DNA from: Ridgeia piscesae
Lineage: Eukaryota > Annelida > Polychaeta > Sabellida > Siboglinidae
DNA length: 64,000 bases
Reading direction: 5' to 3'
Assembly (NCBI GenBank): GCA_025642075.2
Contig: JAODUO010001229.1
Location: 37,501 to 101,500, forward strand
Shown: positions 12,501 to 25,279 of the stretch, piece after piece
How the letters are laid out: each line of letters begins with the position of its first letter
Position numbering within the stretch: position 1 is the first letter of the stretch
Made by a program: the position numbers and the translations under genes
The notes under the pieces: generated by a model
Database searches by the model: none
The model's input: the letters and a program-made list of their open reading frames with translations, nothing else
Told to the model about the DNA's origin: nothing

Positions 12501-14365
12501 ACGTGGTCATTAGGGGTCATTAGTCCTGCTGTCTATAGGGCACCAACTCAGAATCAATGATGTTCCAATATCTCCACCATCTGCTCTGTGCAAATGAACC
12601 CAACAGACAAACGCCATACTTGCTGCTCTCGTTTCTGTGTAACATTGGGAATTGTTTACATGGACAAGTTACATCAAACAGGACATAAATCAATTTAGAA
12701 AAACCTGCGAATCATACTGCCATTTTTATTCATGCTGATGTAGGTTATTACGTTACTTTTACAAAGTTGAACGCACTTTTCGTTGTTCCGGCTAGTACCA
12801 CAATCCATTACACCCTGACAGGTGCCCTTAGCTGAGTTGTCTCTCTGTAAATCACCATGTTGCATGTGCCTGATTTGTGTGTTAAATATCCTGTGCTTGA
12901 TACTTCCTTTTAATTTTATGAGCTGAGTACTTTCACCTGTTGTGTATCGATCCGTCTTGGATCTTGTTTCTCTGTCCCGGTTGGCTGCCCTCCTCCATAC
13001 CTGGCACCAATGCCAACCGTGGGTTGGCATCAGCTTCAAACGCTGGTAGTGCGTATTATTTAGCACGGATGCACACTCCTGATTATATTATTAATTGGAT
13101 ATTTCATCATTATTCCGCTCCATCAGCCGGCCGTTGACCAAGGTACGCAGCGTGGTCTCCATGTCGTATTTATTGTAGATATTTAGTACGCTGTCCAGCT
13201 TCTGGGCCAATTGTCATTAATGATAGGTCACTGTATTGTCCTTGGTGTATGGCAGTACCACATTAATGGTCACTTATCACGTTATGTGGTCATTATTTCC
13301 CGCCCTGTGTTATAGCCGGTTTTACAGAATATAGAAGATTTGGTCTGCATTCTGCAGTGTGGCAAATTCATGCAAATTAATAAGCTGCCTTTTTGCAAGA
13401 AAAAAGTAACTTAGCTGTGATGTTTATTTGGAAATACATTACAAAAATGAAAGCATTCTGTCTGCTGTGTTTCCGTTGATTTTGTAGTTGTACTATGCAG
13501 TTACCAATCATGTGGTTGAAATTTAGAAATAAGTTAAGTTTTTCTGTTTTGTAAACTGCTAGGATTTATTGCTTACAAATGATCACAAAGTATGGCCATG
13601 TTTCAAATAATGCTGTTGAAAGTGGATGAGGCAGTTGAAAGCTTCCGTCCTGTGAGAGTGCAGCTGTATATGTGATTCACTTGATCACATAGATCCAATG
13701 AATAACTTACTCAGTTGAAACAGACAAGGTGCGCCATTACACCACTGGCAAAATTGGTACATATCAGGTACCTGTAAATGGAACTGTTTAACCTCTTGCA
13801 GGGGTGAAACCTACCACGTAGGGCAAGGTCAGAGGTCGGAATGCAAGTAGGGTGGTCTGAATTATAGTGGATAAATGCTCCAGTCGAGAGTGATCGAAGT
13901 GAAAGGAAGGAAGTGATTGTGCAGAGTCATTGTCAAATGCTGCGTCATCGGTGGACATTGTGTTATGCCAGCCAGGTAGTCATTTCTGCACCTGTCCCTT
14001 GCTCACAATGTGTCATCAGCACATGATTGGTTTTTTTTTTGTTTTGATTGCTAATTTTTGTGCTACCAACGTTTTGATGGTGAAGTGATAGAAAATGTGT
14101 CTACAGTTAATTAATGTTAGTGTAATTTAATTAATCATATATGCAGTTGGCCTTTTCTTTGTAAATGCTATTTGTAGATATTACAATATTACTGTTATAC
14201 CTGTAAGTATTATGCACTAGCTACTGTGCACTAGCTGCTTGGTTCACAACTGTCTGCACTATATGAGTTCATATGAAACCTGAAACCACGCCATGTAAAT
14301 ATAGACACTCTGATGCTCTCATTGAAAGATATAGATAGACAGTGATGATTATAAATAGTGAATGC
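9512..14365. other. Non-coding stretch, possibly 5' intron
   Basis: Only short, domain-free open frames are present. A small TG-rich patch lies at 12088-12160. No exon with convincing splice sites and protein similarity was found. Confidence 0.4.
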
Positions 14366-14367
14366 CC

Positions 14368-14795
14368 TCCCCCCTATCTCCCTGTCCCTGTCCCTCTCCC
14401 TCTCCCTGTCCCTCTCCCTGTCCCTCTCCCTCTCCCTGTCCCTGTCCCTGTCCCTCTCCCTGTCCCTCTCCCTGTCCCTCTCCCTGTCCCTGTCCTTCTC
14501 CCTGTCCCTCTCCCTGTCCCTCTCCCTGTCCCTCTCCCTCTCCCTGTCCCTCTCCCTCTCCCTCTCTCTCTCCCTGTCCTTCCTTCTCTCTCCCTCTCCT
14601 CTCCTGTCTCTCTCTCCTGTCCCTCTCTCCCTCTCCCTGTCCTCTCCCTCTCCCTCTCCCTGTCCTTCCCGTCCCTCTCCCGTCCCTTTCCCTCTCCCTC
14701 TCCCTGTCCCTGTCCCTCTCCCTCTCCTCCTCCCTCTCCCTCTCCCCTCTCTCTTTGTCTCGCTCTCTCTCTCCCTCCCTCTCTCGACCCTGTTT
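14368..14795. repeat. Pyrimidine hexanucleotide array (CCCTCT/CCCTGT)n
   Basis: About 430 bp of CCCTCT and CCCTGT units, increasingly degenerate to the right. Long Ser-Leu or Pro-rich frames in all + frames are by-products of the repeat. Confidence 0.95.
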
Positions 14796-17700
14796 CAGAT
14801 CCAGACCTGTACCTACATCTGCTGTATCAGAGGCAAATATATCTGAGTGGCAGCTGTAGAGCAGGGTAATTACCCCATAATTGTTTATTGCCCCCGGGAG
14901 ATTCAGCTAAGTAGACCTGTTGTATAGCTGTCTGTGTCACACTGTAATTTTCTCTAAAGATATCTTTGATGTATACAATTTGTTTGCCTTAGCTTGGCTC
15001 CCTCCATATATTCAATGATGGCTTTTGAACATTTGTCAGAGTTTGTAAGCTGATCCATTCCATCTGAATAAAGACGTGAGATATTTAGTTTGTTGTTGAG
15101 TCTTGTGTGCAGTAACCGTTCGTCTTAGTTTATGGTTAAGGCGGGTGTCAGACCTGGGGGTAGAGTACCATAAATACTAGGGTGGGGTTTCACCTGTGGC
15201 TACCTGCAGCAACATAATCAATTACTAGTCCTTTTCAAAGATCAACTCCAAAATGAGTGTAGACCTTAATAGATGGTGATGTGGACTGTGCACATTTGCT
15301 AAATGCATTTCATAATCTGCCTCTTCAATACATCATACCCAACATAACTGATTAAAGCACCATGTAAGTTCTTGGAAGTTGCATAATTTTTTCATTAATT
15401 TTGACATTTAACATTACATATTTGCAAACATCATGGAAAGAGTTTGCGTGCAGAGATGTGTAGGTGGACACATTTATCAACAAACACACACACAGTCATA
15501 CATGTGTATACTGTGTGTGAATACCCACCCCCTGGGTGTTAATGAGTACCCCAAGGGGTTATTGTTACTGCCATTAGACTTGCTACTTGTGTGCCTTGAG
15601 CTGGGCATTGTTAATAAGGCTATTACAACCATGCTGTGAATAAATATACCAGTTTATCCTAGTTCTCAGTGGCAGTGTTACACATTAAGCACCACCTACT
15701 GATTCAATTTACAGACATTTCACACTCAATTACAACCACCCCACCTAGAAGGGTGTGCATTCTATTAATTAAATTTGGTGTCATAAAAAGCTCCACCCTT
15801 TAAAGTTTGTATTATCGTATACAATGCTGATATGCTCACACAAATAGCTCCGAAGATTGGTGAATCATGTCTTGTGTGAAATTAATCACCTTCAAGTCTG
15901 GTTCATCATCGTCAACGAACCGTGACGACAAAGGGCCATGAGAACTAGGCCCGCCTAGTAATTAAAGTTCAATCGATAAAAGAAATAAGTCAATGAGGTG
16001 TTGATATTTTTACCCCTGGTGTGCCGGTGTGGGTAATAATAGACGGAAGTACATGGGAATTACGCGACCTTTTTACCTGGGGCGATTACTTACAAGTGCT
16101 ATCACCGTGTTATCACATGTTTTGTGTGTTATGTATGCACTGTAGAAAATTTTAATTGGTAAGAGTCATGTAATATTTTCAGACAAACTTGTTTTATTTT
16201 TTCACAAGTGTTTAACTAATTATTGGAGTGTTATAGCACTCTGCCACCACCCTACCACGGTAAACCCCCTACCACTGGTGGTAACATGGTTGTGTCTGCA
16301 GCAAGAAAACATCTTGTTACCTTTAGAAACCTTGCAAACTTAGTTCAATCCTGGTTAATTTAGTTCAGTCAGCTAAATAAATTATATAAATGAGAATCTC
16401 GCAGTAAATAATGACGGATTTGCATGTTCGGGTGGTTTCCTTGTATAGAAATGGTGGCATGACAGAAAGCTTCATGCAACATTAAATTGAGAAGCAGATC
16501 AGCATGGAGGTGAAATATTGGATGTTTTGAATGAGTTCATTTATTTATGAAGGTGTAAAACGTGATATTTACCCTTGCATTATTGTACATGATAACAATA
16601 TAAGTTCAACCGACTTTGGAGAGTTTGTGGGAGTTTTGTCAACATTGTAACTGGTAAACCTGGGGGAAAAATCACAACTAACCTCATAACAGTAACAATA
16701 AAAGGAAAATAACTGAGAAATCAGTTACTGTCATTATACTTGCGAGACCATTACTCATAGCTGATTGGTCGAAAGCCATACGTTTCAGAAGTTATGCTCC
16801 AAAGTAACTGAATTTCTTACAACATTGCGAGATGATAATTGAGTAAACCTGCGCCACGTATAGGTTGACGCTAGAGCTATATAACTGCCCACACACACAC
16901 ACACACACACACACATTATTATTATCAGGCCGTGCTAGAGGTTCCCTAATCTAGCCATATAACACCAGATATAACTAATCCAAGAGCATAAATCAGCCAT
17001 TGTTAAGCCATGCATCACAGTCACTAGCCATGTTTATTATGATATGTCACCACGCACACTGCAAATTTTTATGGCCCGTTACAATTCACAAATAACATCA
17101 AATATGCACTGAATTGTCTATGCAGACTTGTGGTTATGCTGCAAGAACAAACAAACATGTTTTAGCTTTCAGACACATTTATATATTCATATGTAGTTTC
17201 AGAGACAAGGCAGACTACATTAATACATATTAGACCAGGCATAAAAATTCCTTCACGATCCAGTCTGTTACCATGGCAATGTTCTAAAAACTCATCTCCA
17301 CTCATACAACACAAACGATTATACAGACATTTACATTTTTTAACACCTACATCCCTATTAGTATAAGTAAACACATACTGCAAAAATAATAACATAATTT
17401 GTGTGAGCACACAATAAACAAGTGAACATACAAAAGAATGAAAAGTGGCATTAACGGAAGACATCAGGCTAAGAAGAGTGACCACCTAAAACAGGTGTAG
17501 TATATACAGTAACTTCAAAGAGTGTGGTTCTACAACTTGAACATACAGTAACTGGTGCACTGTATGCCAGAGGCACAAGAGATTCAGAACTTAGGCCTTC
17601 ACCCAATCACAGAATACTACGGCAATACAATGAAGAATAATAATGATCAGGGCTTTATGCAAGATAAAATTATTGCCAGTCACACGTTTTGCTGGACATG

Positions 17701-20300
17701 TGGATGTGAACTGTTAAGCCAGTTTACAAACTTTTAAATGTGTCTGATGACCTGAAATGGACTACAAACACACATGTGACAAAATTTTCACTCACTCACT
17801 TTCAAGGCATAACTAACAATATCTATGGTTTTGGAAGACTTTTTGCTCCTTCATTTTTTTTTACCCGACCACTACCTGTCCACCATATTTCTACCCATCC
17901 ATATTCGTTTTTATCCGTCCAAATGACGGGTGGATGGGTCTCTACATAAAGCTATGATAATGATGCTAACAGGGTTCCATTCCATGTCTTAGTAAGGGCT
18001 TGTTTTATTTAGCAAAGAAATATTGAATTGATCTGATACCATAATTTTATGTGTGCTGTAAGATGTCCTGGATATGTCAGAGACAGTGGAATCACCATCT
18101 ATTATGTCACACACAGTTTGACACTTCCCAGACCCAGCACTGTGTGTCTGGTGTCTATCTTGAGTAGTGAGCCTTGACACTGCACGCAAACAAACATTGC
18201 AAACATCACCTGTGATGTCTGCCATAAATCCACTGTTGTTAACAACACCGTTGTTCAAGTGTTCCACAGTTGAGTAGTTCTGTTGTATCTTGTCTGGTCC
18301 TCAAAGAAACTGGACATCACATCAAACAGTGACATCTTTACCTAAAATTCAGTCTCCCAGTAAGAATGGGACGAATCTGGAATTTCACTTGAATCGAATA
18401 ATGAGTTGAATATCCTCCAAATTTCTAAAATGAATCGAATATCGAATTGAATACGAATATTCAGTGGCATCGGCCAGTGCCCATGTGTCGATCTTTTTGT
18501 TTATTTTCTGACCTAACCATGAAAATGACTTCTTACAGCCGCCAAACTTCTCACATCTTATATGTACACACTGGATTACAAAATAAAATCATTCAAATTC
18601 CTGTAAAGAGTAACATTAACAAAACAAACTTGCGCAAAACTCGACCTGATCTGCAGTAGCTACACGTGGCTCACCGATTACCATAACATCAGTAATATAT
18701 TATATTGCAGGTGTCAGTACATAAATGACAAATTCTGGTTTTATGCTAACCTTAACTAATCTTAAGCTAGCTTTATCTAATTAACCCTAACCTTAACCTG
18801 ACACTGCTAGCAAAAGACCCCTCGACACAATACAGATATTATGGTAATCATTAGCTAATCATTGTGTATGTATATAAGATATGTGAGGAGTATTTTGGTG
18901 GTTGTATGTTGTCATTTTCGTAGTTAGGTCAGAATGTAAAAGATTGATGTAAAACATCCACATTTTGGTTTGCTGATGAAAAGTGTTCGGAAATATTCTC
19001 ATGGTGTCCATATAGTTCCTCAGGGATTGTCCCCAGCAATATTGTTTATTTTTTGCATGATGTAACACAGTGAAACTGCATAAGGAGACGGAAAGGTTTA
19101 TTTTTGTTTCGTGATGCAAGGTGATTTGTTTAGACGCTGTTTACTGGTTGGTGTAGTGGTCCTAGATAAAGGAGTTACCTTGAAGAAGTGTGGGAAAATG
19201 CTCTCTCTCTTTGTCATGCTTGACTCTGACAATTTACAGTGGATCCAGGTATTATAAAGGTGTCAATAAAGCCTTCCCAGGCTTTTTTGTATAATTATGA
19301 GAATGCATTTGAGTGTCTAGGTCCCATTTGAGAGATCTGTCAGGTCTATGGCCATGAGTGAGTATGTTCATGTGCACTAGGGACATTAAAAGAACAGACA
19401 TCAACTGCCAATCTTCCATTTAATAATAACCAAATTATAAAAAAGTATTCCTAGTAACATTTAAATTATATCACCATTAAAATTATTCATACTTTGTTTT
19501 TTTAGGTAGATTAAATATATTTCAGTCTTTTTTCGTATTTTTGTAGTTTTTCATCAGTTCTCTGGCCACATCCTGACTTCTATGATTTCACAAACATGTT
19601 CACTAAGTAGCTGCTTCATTACAAGCTTAATATTTCATACAACATATTCAAACTAAACCAAAATCAAACCTTCAGTGTAAAATATAATTAACCAAAAAAG
19701 CAGATTAACAATGATATCTTTATACAACAATAACAATGATATTCATTTATTAATAATTAAATTTATAATTGATAACAATCTTCCTGGAATTTAACACATG
19801 ACACCCAAACACATCCCATTCAAATCTTTGTTAATAACATATCTACAGAATTTTTATACTTTCTCTGTCTCTTCAGCATTCCTGTCTTGAGTAATTCACA
19901 CTGGTAGATTATGCCCCAGTTGTCGGTCAAACTGACCATTCTCCCTGACCAACATTACCTGGACATTCAATCTTGGTTTCGCTCTGGTGGAGCGCATTAA
20001 TAAATCAGCATTTGTTTTGACAAGCTCATAAATAATACAAAGGCGGAAGCAACGGCCCAACACATCTGTGCTGAGTTGACTTACAATAGGACTCTGACTG
20101 CCGAGAACAAGGCCACATGTAGGCTGTAATCATGTACTTGGGATTCTGCAGGTACGCGTTGATTTAATTAATTAGGCTAATACAGGTGATTATTTATGTA
20201 CAGACGTAAGGTGGAAGCTGAGGTAGGAGGCAAGACTGACCAGACTGTCAACACATGAATGGAATGGATTGCCCATTGATGACGATATGTAGTAGTAAGA
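14796..20300. other. Non-coding stretch, possibly intronic
   Basis: It contains a (CA) microsatellite at about 16890-16914, a stretch rich in GAATCGAAT-like words (18372-18465) and an inverted pair of related segments (see separate entry). No gene was recognised. Confidence 0.4.
18480..18970. repeat. Inverted pair of about 90-bp related segments
   Basis: The segment at about 18495-18575 (containing TGACCTAACCATGAAAATGA) reappears inverted at about 18868-18965 (complement of TGACCTAACTACGAAAATGA). The copies are diverged but share order and spacing. They could be the ends of an old inverted-repeat element or two opposed copies of one repeat. Confidence 0.5.
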
Positions 20301-20310
20301 ATGGTCAATT

Positions 20311-20316
<6 letters not shown>

Positions 20317-20374
<58 letters not shown>

Positions 20375-20550
20375 GCGTGCGTGCGTGGTTCATGCTGTGT
20401 GTGTGTTGTGTGTGCGCGGTGCGTGCTGTATGTGTGTGTGTGTGCGCGGTGCGTGCTGTGTGTGTGTTGTGTGTGTGTGGTGAGTGTGTAGTGTGCGTGC
20501 ACGTGCATGTGTGCGTGTGCATGTATGTTTGTGTGAGTGTATGAGGGTGT
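20317..20550. repeat. (TG)n microsatellite with degenerate tail
   Basis: A pure TG core at about 20317-20373 is followed by TG/CG-rich blocks in which GTGCGTGCTG recurs. Confidence 0.95.
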
Positions 20551-21811
20551 ATAGTGGTATATATGTCACAAACAGTAGATACACTTCCAGGCTCATCCTA
20601 TCTTCTCACATTTGTATACAGCATAGACTTGTACTCATCTTATGACAAACTGGCACTTGAGATGAGATGTGATATTCACTCTAGCTGATGATAAACTCGT
20701 ATGGATAGATTGTTAGATTATACAGGATCAAAAACAGATTGATGTGAATTTTCCGTCTTTAAAATATTCCAGAGAAACGCAGTGATTTCATACCATTAAT
20801 GGGTGAATATAAACTACCATAACATGCTAAATAAAAGACCCGTCATTTCGTCTGTTGTTTCAGTGTCAATAACACATTCACAGATGCATTACAGTGCCTC
20901 AAGCATTGCAAATTAATAAACCTTGTTGTGTCGACACACCTGACCGATCAGGCCAATCACATGTGACATGTTCATATGTGACAGGGCCATCTGGTCACGC
21001 TGTCGTGACTTCGGGATCGTGTGGTGCGCATGTCATGAGCAACGCATCTGTCAGAGATTTGGTTGATGATTTGAGGTGGTTGAACATTGTTCTTTTGATA
21101 TATTTAGATTCTGCAACTGGGGTCAGATCGTAGCTTAACTTCCATGATTTGAGGTATTTGAATGAAATTACAGTGTTTTTCAAACTGGTCCTTTTTGACA
21201 ATTGTGTACCCAGAACATCTAAAAATATTGTGGATGTATCTACATTATGTATGTCTTTTAACACGGTGCGTAGATTTACATCTCGATTTAGAACCCAGCT
21301 AATAACGCACTTATATGTCAATGACCGTTTTTATATGTCCGTGACATCTATAAATATCATGTCATAAAATTTTATTATTTTACATGTCAGTTGGTGTTCA
21401 GCATCTTGTGTATTGGAGAGAACAATCACCGAATTTTACAACCAATCAATTTAGTTGTGATAATCAATTGAAGATCTGAGAAATGAGACTGAATTTAGTC
21501 AAAGTACTAATCATGTAAGTGTTATCAGATTATATTTTCATTATGTACAACAAATTGGATTGGATGTATAAATAAATAATCCCCCCATAAAATAAAAACA
21601 TGTTTCCCTGAAGCCGACATGTTATGTGCATTATCATGTAATAAACAGTTGTGTAGTATTGTACTGTTGGAAAAATCTATTTATTGATTAATGGCGTTTA
21701 GTGGCTTTTAGAGGTTTGTGGGTTACACTAACTTTATTTCGTGAATCAGTGATAATCAGGGCCACATAGAATATGTTTTTGTTCAATCATCATATAAGAT
21801 AATTAATTCTC

Positions 21812-21848
21812 AACAATATATGCTGGATGCTTTCCAGCATATATTGTT
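21812..21848. other. Perfect 16-bp hairpin
   Basis: AACAATATATGCTGGA (21812-21827) and its exact complement (21833-21848) flank a 5-nt loop. There is no T-run or gene end nearby to suggest a terminator. It may be the remnant of a miniature element or a structured RNA. Confidence 0.75.
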
Positions 21849-22250
21849 ATAATTTACAGTGTCTTGTATAAACAGGTATCTCCTCACAGATTAGGTAAAA
21901 TCTCTACAATAAAAACATTTTTTTAATGAATGCTTGACCATTTCAATAAATCATAGGAAGGTGAAAGAGGAAAGTGAAATTATTAGATTTTATTTTATAT
22001 TTATTATTTATTTATTGTAGCTGGTGTTCTTGTGATTTTGTTGTATTTGTTTATGTATTATGTTACGTTTATATTTTTTGAGGCCAACCATGGAAAAAGG
22101 TGTTTATATTTGTAAAAAAATTCTGTTGTGCTCTATTTATGGCATAGTGTGATGTGTTATGAATAGAATATCATTTCTGGGTTCATAATATCCTTTCTTT
22201 GTAAATACGCTGAAAGAATCACCTAACAATGGCATTGTTTACTTTTGCAG

Positions 22251-22298
22251 ATTTAAGGCTCGTTCCTGGCACATTTTCGATAAAGGCTACAATCCCAA
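22251..22298 (+). other. Candidate 48-nt non-coding exon
   Basis: It is bounded by a strong acceptor (tttacttttgcag ending 22250) and a perfect donor (gtaagt at 22299). The reading frames are short. Its place between the 9.5-kb donor and the 43.26-kb acceptor, on the same strand, makes it a plausible 5' UTR exon of the cadherin gene. Confidence 0.35.
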
Positions 22299-23225
22299 GT
22301 AAGTACTTGTGGTTTATTCTAGACCATTTGTTATTCTGTTTACTGATCTTATGTTGTGTACAATAACTACATTTCAGTGAGAGTTAGATGAGATTCAGAC
22401 TTCTATCATCCATCCACCAATGCACCCCCACCCATAGTGCATCTGTCACTTAGGGTGGATAAAACAAAATGAATGGTCGCATTCCAAACCAATAACCGTC
22501 AATTTAGCATCGAGACAATGCATCCTCCAGCGATGCATCTGTGCGGAGACACGTGTTTATGTACGACTGCGATTTAATATCAGATTCCGCTACATTTAGT
22601 CCAGTCTTCATGGTCTTTGTCGAGATACTCACTTGATTTCACGCCACCTGGAGTAGTGTTGGCGACACCAAGACACAATCACCTCGCTCATTTGCATCTG
22701 CAGATAGGCCGCAGACAGGGTTTTCCTCTTAAGACAGTTGCATCACAAAGGGGTGCAGAGAAATGGTTTCCTGTCCCCACCCATAGAACGAGTTAAAGTG
22801 TCAAGGGTGTGAATACACAATTTACAGCAGAGTTGATTGATTTAGCAGACGGAAACAGCTGAATATTTATTTATGTCCGTGTCTTGTCTTTGCCTCATTT
22901 GTGACTGAGTGAATTCTTCAATGGAACTGAATGTAACGAGAATGGTAATATTATGTGTTTTTTATATGTGACAAATATGCAGGGCAAACAACAATTTTGT
23001 CTCGTAAAGCACCGCTTTAGTTAGACATATTTTTTGACAATCTTGAGTTTATATCAAAAGTGTGCATTTTCACATGCAAATATCCTGCATGTTAATGACA
23101 CAACCATTATAGGCCCAGATTTGTCAATTTTAACCAGTTTCATGCAGGCTATTTACTTAACACTGATCAATTTTATTTATTCCACACCAGTGATATCAGT
23201 GAGTCATTAATATGGACCCATAGAT

Positions 23226-23296
23226 GCAATGTAGAATAAAAGAACTTGATCGAAGTACAAAATAGGTGCTCTAACCATTGCACCACACTGTGCTGC
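23226..23296 (-). mobile_element. tRNA-derived SINE-like segment
   Basis: On the minus strand it reads GTGCAATGGTTAGAGCACC, a box-A-like sequence, followed by a box-B-like CTTCGATCAAGTTC. It lacks a clean cloverleaf, so a SINE head or decayed tRNA is more likely than a functional tRNA. Confidence 0.4.
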
Positions 23297-24017
23297 ATGA
23301 CTTGAACACATGCACGCACGCATGCACGCATGCACATACACACTATCATGCACGTACACACGTGCACACTCACACACATATTCATGCATGTACACACACA
23401 CATGCACACGTACACACACACATACATGCACGTACATACGCAAGCACCCAATCATGCATACAAGCACGCACACATGCATACACACACACATGCGCACACT
23501 TGCATGAATGCACACAGTCCTGTGTATATGAGGCACTTTACGGTACTGGCTGACATGATGATAAAATGCTACATTATGTATATTAAATAATATACCTAAA
23601 AACAACCTTTGATACGCTTGTGACACTTGTAAATGAAAGAATAAGTAATAAAACATGTGCACCTATTGAAAGCGTGATCTACTACAGCAATTCAATTTCA
23701 TGTACACCACAGTGACCTAGTCAACAATAACCGACCCAGTGTCATTTTGCAATCTCGTCATAGATCAAACGAACACACCTGGGACCACCTGGGTTGGTGA
23801 TAGTGCTTCTTGCACACCAAAGACCAGCAGTGACACAGGTTAAACCATGTAAATCTTGTCATCACAAGTGCTGCCATACCTGTTGTCCATCAATAAATAA
23901 AAATTGGAAATTACACGATGGCATGTGACCATCTGTTCTGGCAATATGTGGATTCCATTTGCTTCAATAAAGTTATTACGTCACAGGGAAAACCACCTGT
24001 TTTTGAGCCAAGATTCT

Positions 24018-24030
24018 GTTGCTAGGCAAC
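24018..24030. promoter_or_regulatory. X-box (RFX) motif GTTGCTAGGCAAC
   Basis: This is a full match to the RFX consensus GTNRCC-N(0-3)-RGYAAC, read as GTTGCC-T-AGCAAC on the other strand. It lies in the putative 5' intron of the cadherin gene. Sequence match only. Confidence 0.4.
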
Positions 24031-24904
24031 CATTTCTTTGCATGATCATTTTATTGTGAGTGATTACATCTAACCTATTGTCTTTACTATTTTTTTCTCG
24101 CCATGCATTTCTGTGGTGGCAGAGAGTTACGGACTGGAAACAATTATTTATGAATCATGTAAATGTGAATATAATCTTTAATTTAAGCATTGGTACTAAT
24201 AGATAAATACTTGCATCATTAGAAACCAAGGTCTCCCATGTCTTCGTACCATCTTGAGTATTGGACAGAAGTACTGCATAGACTAATCCTCTACCTTGGA
24301 AGTGTTATTACTGTAACTAAATAAATAATTTGCTGCTGACGTGGTCTAACAGTGACTGCCTGTATCACCAGATGTTCGGGACGAGTGGAGGAGTCTCTTA
24401 TACATAAAGGTGGTGTGTAGTGTGGTAAATATGGTAATGTAATTGGTCTGACCATATAAGTTGTTTATTCAGTCTGTCAAATCGTGCATTTTATTGACTG
24501 GACTCAACATACAGTGCTGTTCAGCCAATTGAGGTGTCAATGACAAAGTTTATCTGCTAATACACTACACGAATCTAATTAATATAATATTTGTGCATTT
24601 ATTGGCACTCCTGGAGTGCCATAAAGTGCCTAGCATCTCTGTCTGTCAGACGTGGTTGTTACCGGGACAGTGAACTAGTGAGAATTGATATTCACTTATA
24701 AATCGACAAGTTAGAATTGTTATTCTTCATGAGATTAGAAAAGAATACACCTCCAAGAAAGCCTGTATAATGGCCACTTCTATCATAGTAGTATTTAGAG
24801 CTCACACATTATTAAACACAACTTTAAAAGAACATATATTATATTAATTTAGAAAGTAGCCTTATGTAGGATTTATTTTTGATTGAGGGTGAAATAATAG
24901 CAAT

Positions 24905-24972
24905 AGGGTTGTAGGGGTGCAATAGTTCAGTGACAAGGCACAGCACAACCAGTTGAGATTACTTGGCTTCGA
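24905..24972 (+). mobile_element. tRNA-like SINE segment
   Basis: AATAGTTCAGTGACAAGGCA resembles box A, and GGCTTCGAGTCC about 45 bp later resembles box B. The pairing of stems is poor, so this is a SINE head or tRNA pseudogene. Confidence 0.4.
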
Positions 24973-25279
24973 GTCCACCTGCTGGTGTTTCAGAACTTGT
25001 GTAGTTGTTTGCCAGGGAAAATAAGGGATTACTTGAACAGAAGCAGTAAATATTTAACGTGTCGTCGACTCACAAGGTAGTACCATAATGTCTGTGTGTG
25101 TCCAGTGTCCCCACATTGTGTGTTTGTGCGACCTGTTATTATTACATGTCCTCATACACACTATCAACATAATGAGTTTGTGTTTTCGGACACCGACAAT
25201 AAGTATTTGTCTTCATTGTATATTATTTGTTCAGCTTCTTTGGTTATTTTAGGTGTTGAAATAAATACACAATCATTAC

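Larger units (their letters stand above)
22299..25270. other. Non-coding stretch, possibly intron of the 5' UTR
   Basis: It contains a degenerate CA-rich repeat (23305-23515), two tRNA-like SINE segments and the X-box-like motif at 24018. No protein-coding exon was recognised. Confidence 0.4.

Noticed and set aside
14342..14869. Pro/Leu/Ser-rich frames of 160-175 codons
   Set aside because: They are translations of the CCCTCT/CCCTGT array in three frames.
17989..18267. Minus-strand 92-codon frame with CNVC, considered as a BED zinc finger of a hAT transposase
   Set aside because: Only one Cys pair fits; the His residues and hydrophobic pattern of a BED finger are not present.
18770..18800. 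Telomere-like CCCTAACCTTAACC
   Set aside because: Only about two degenerate units; too short for an interstitial telomeric repeat.
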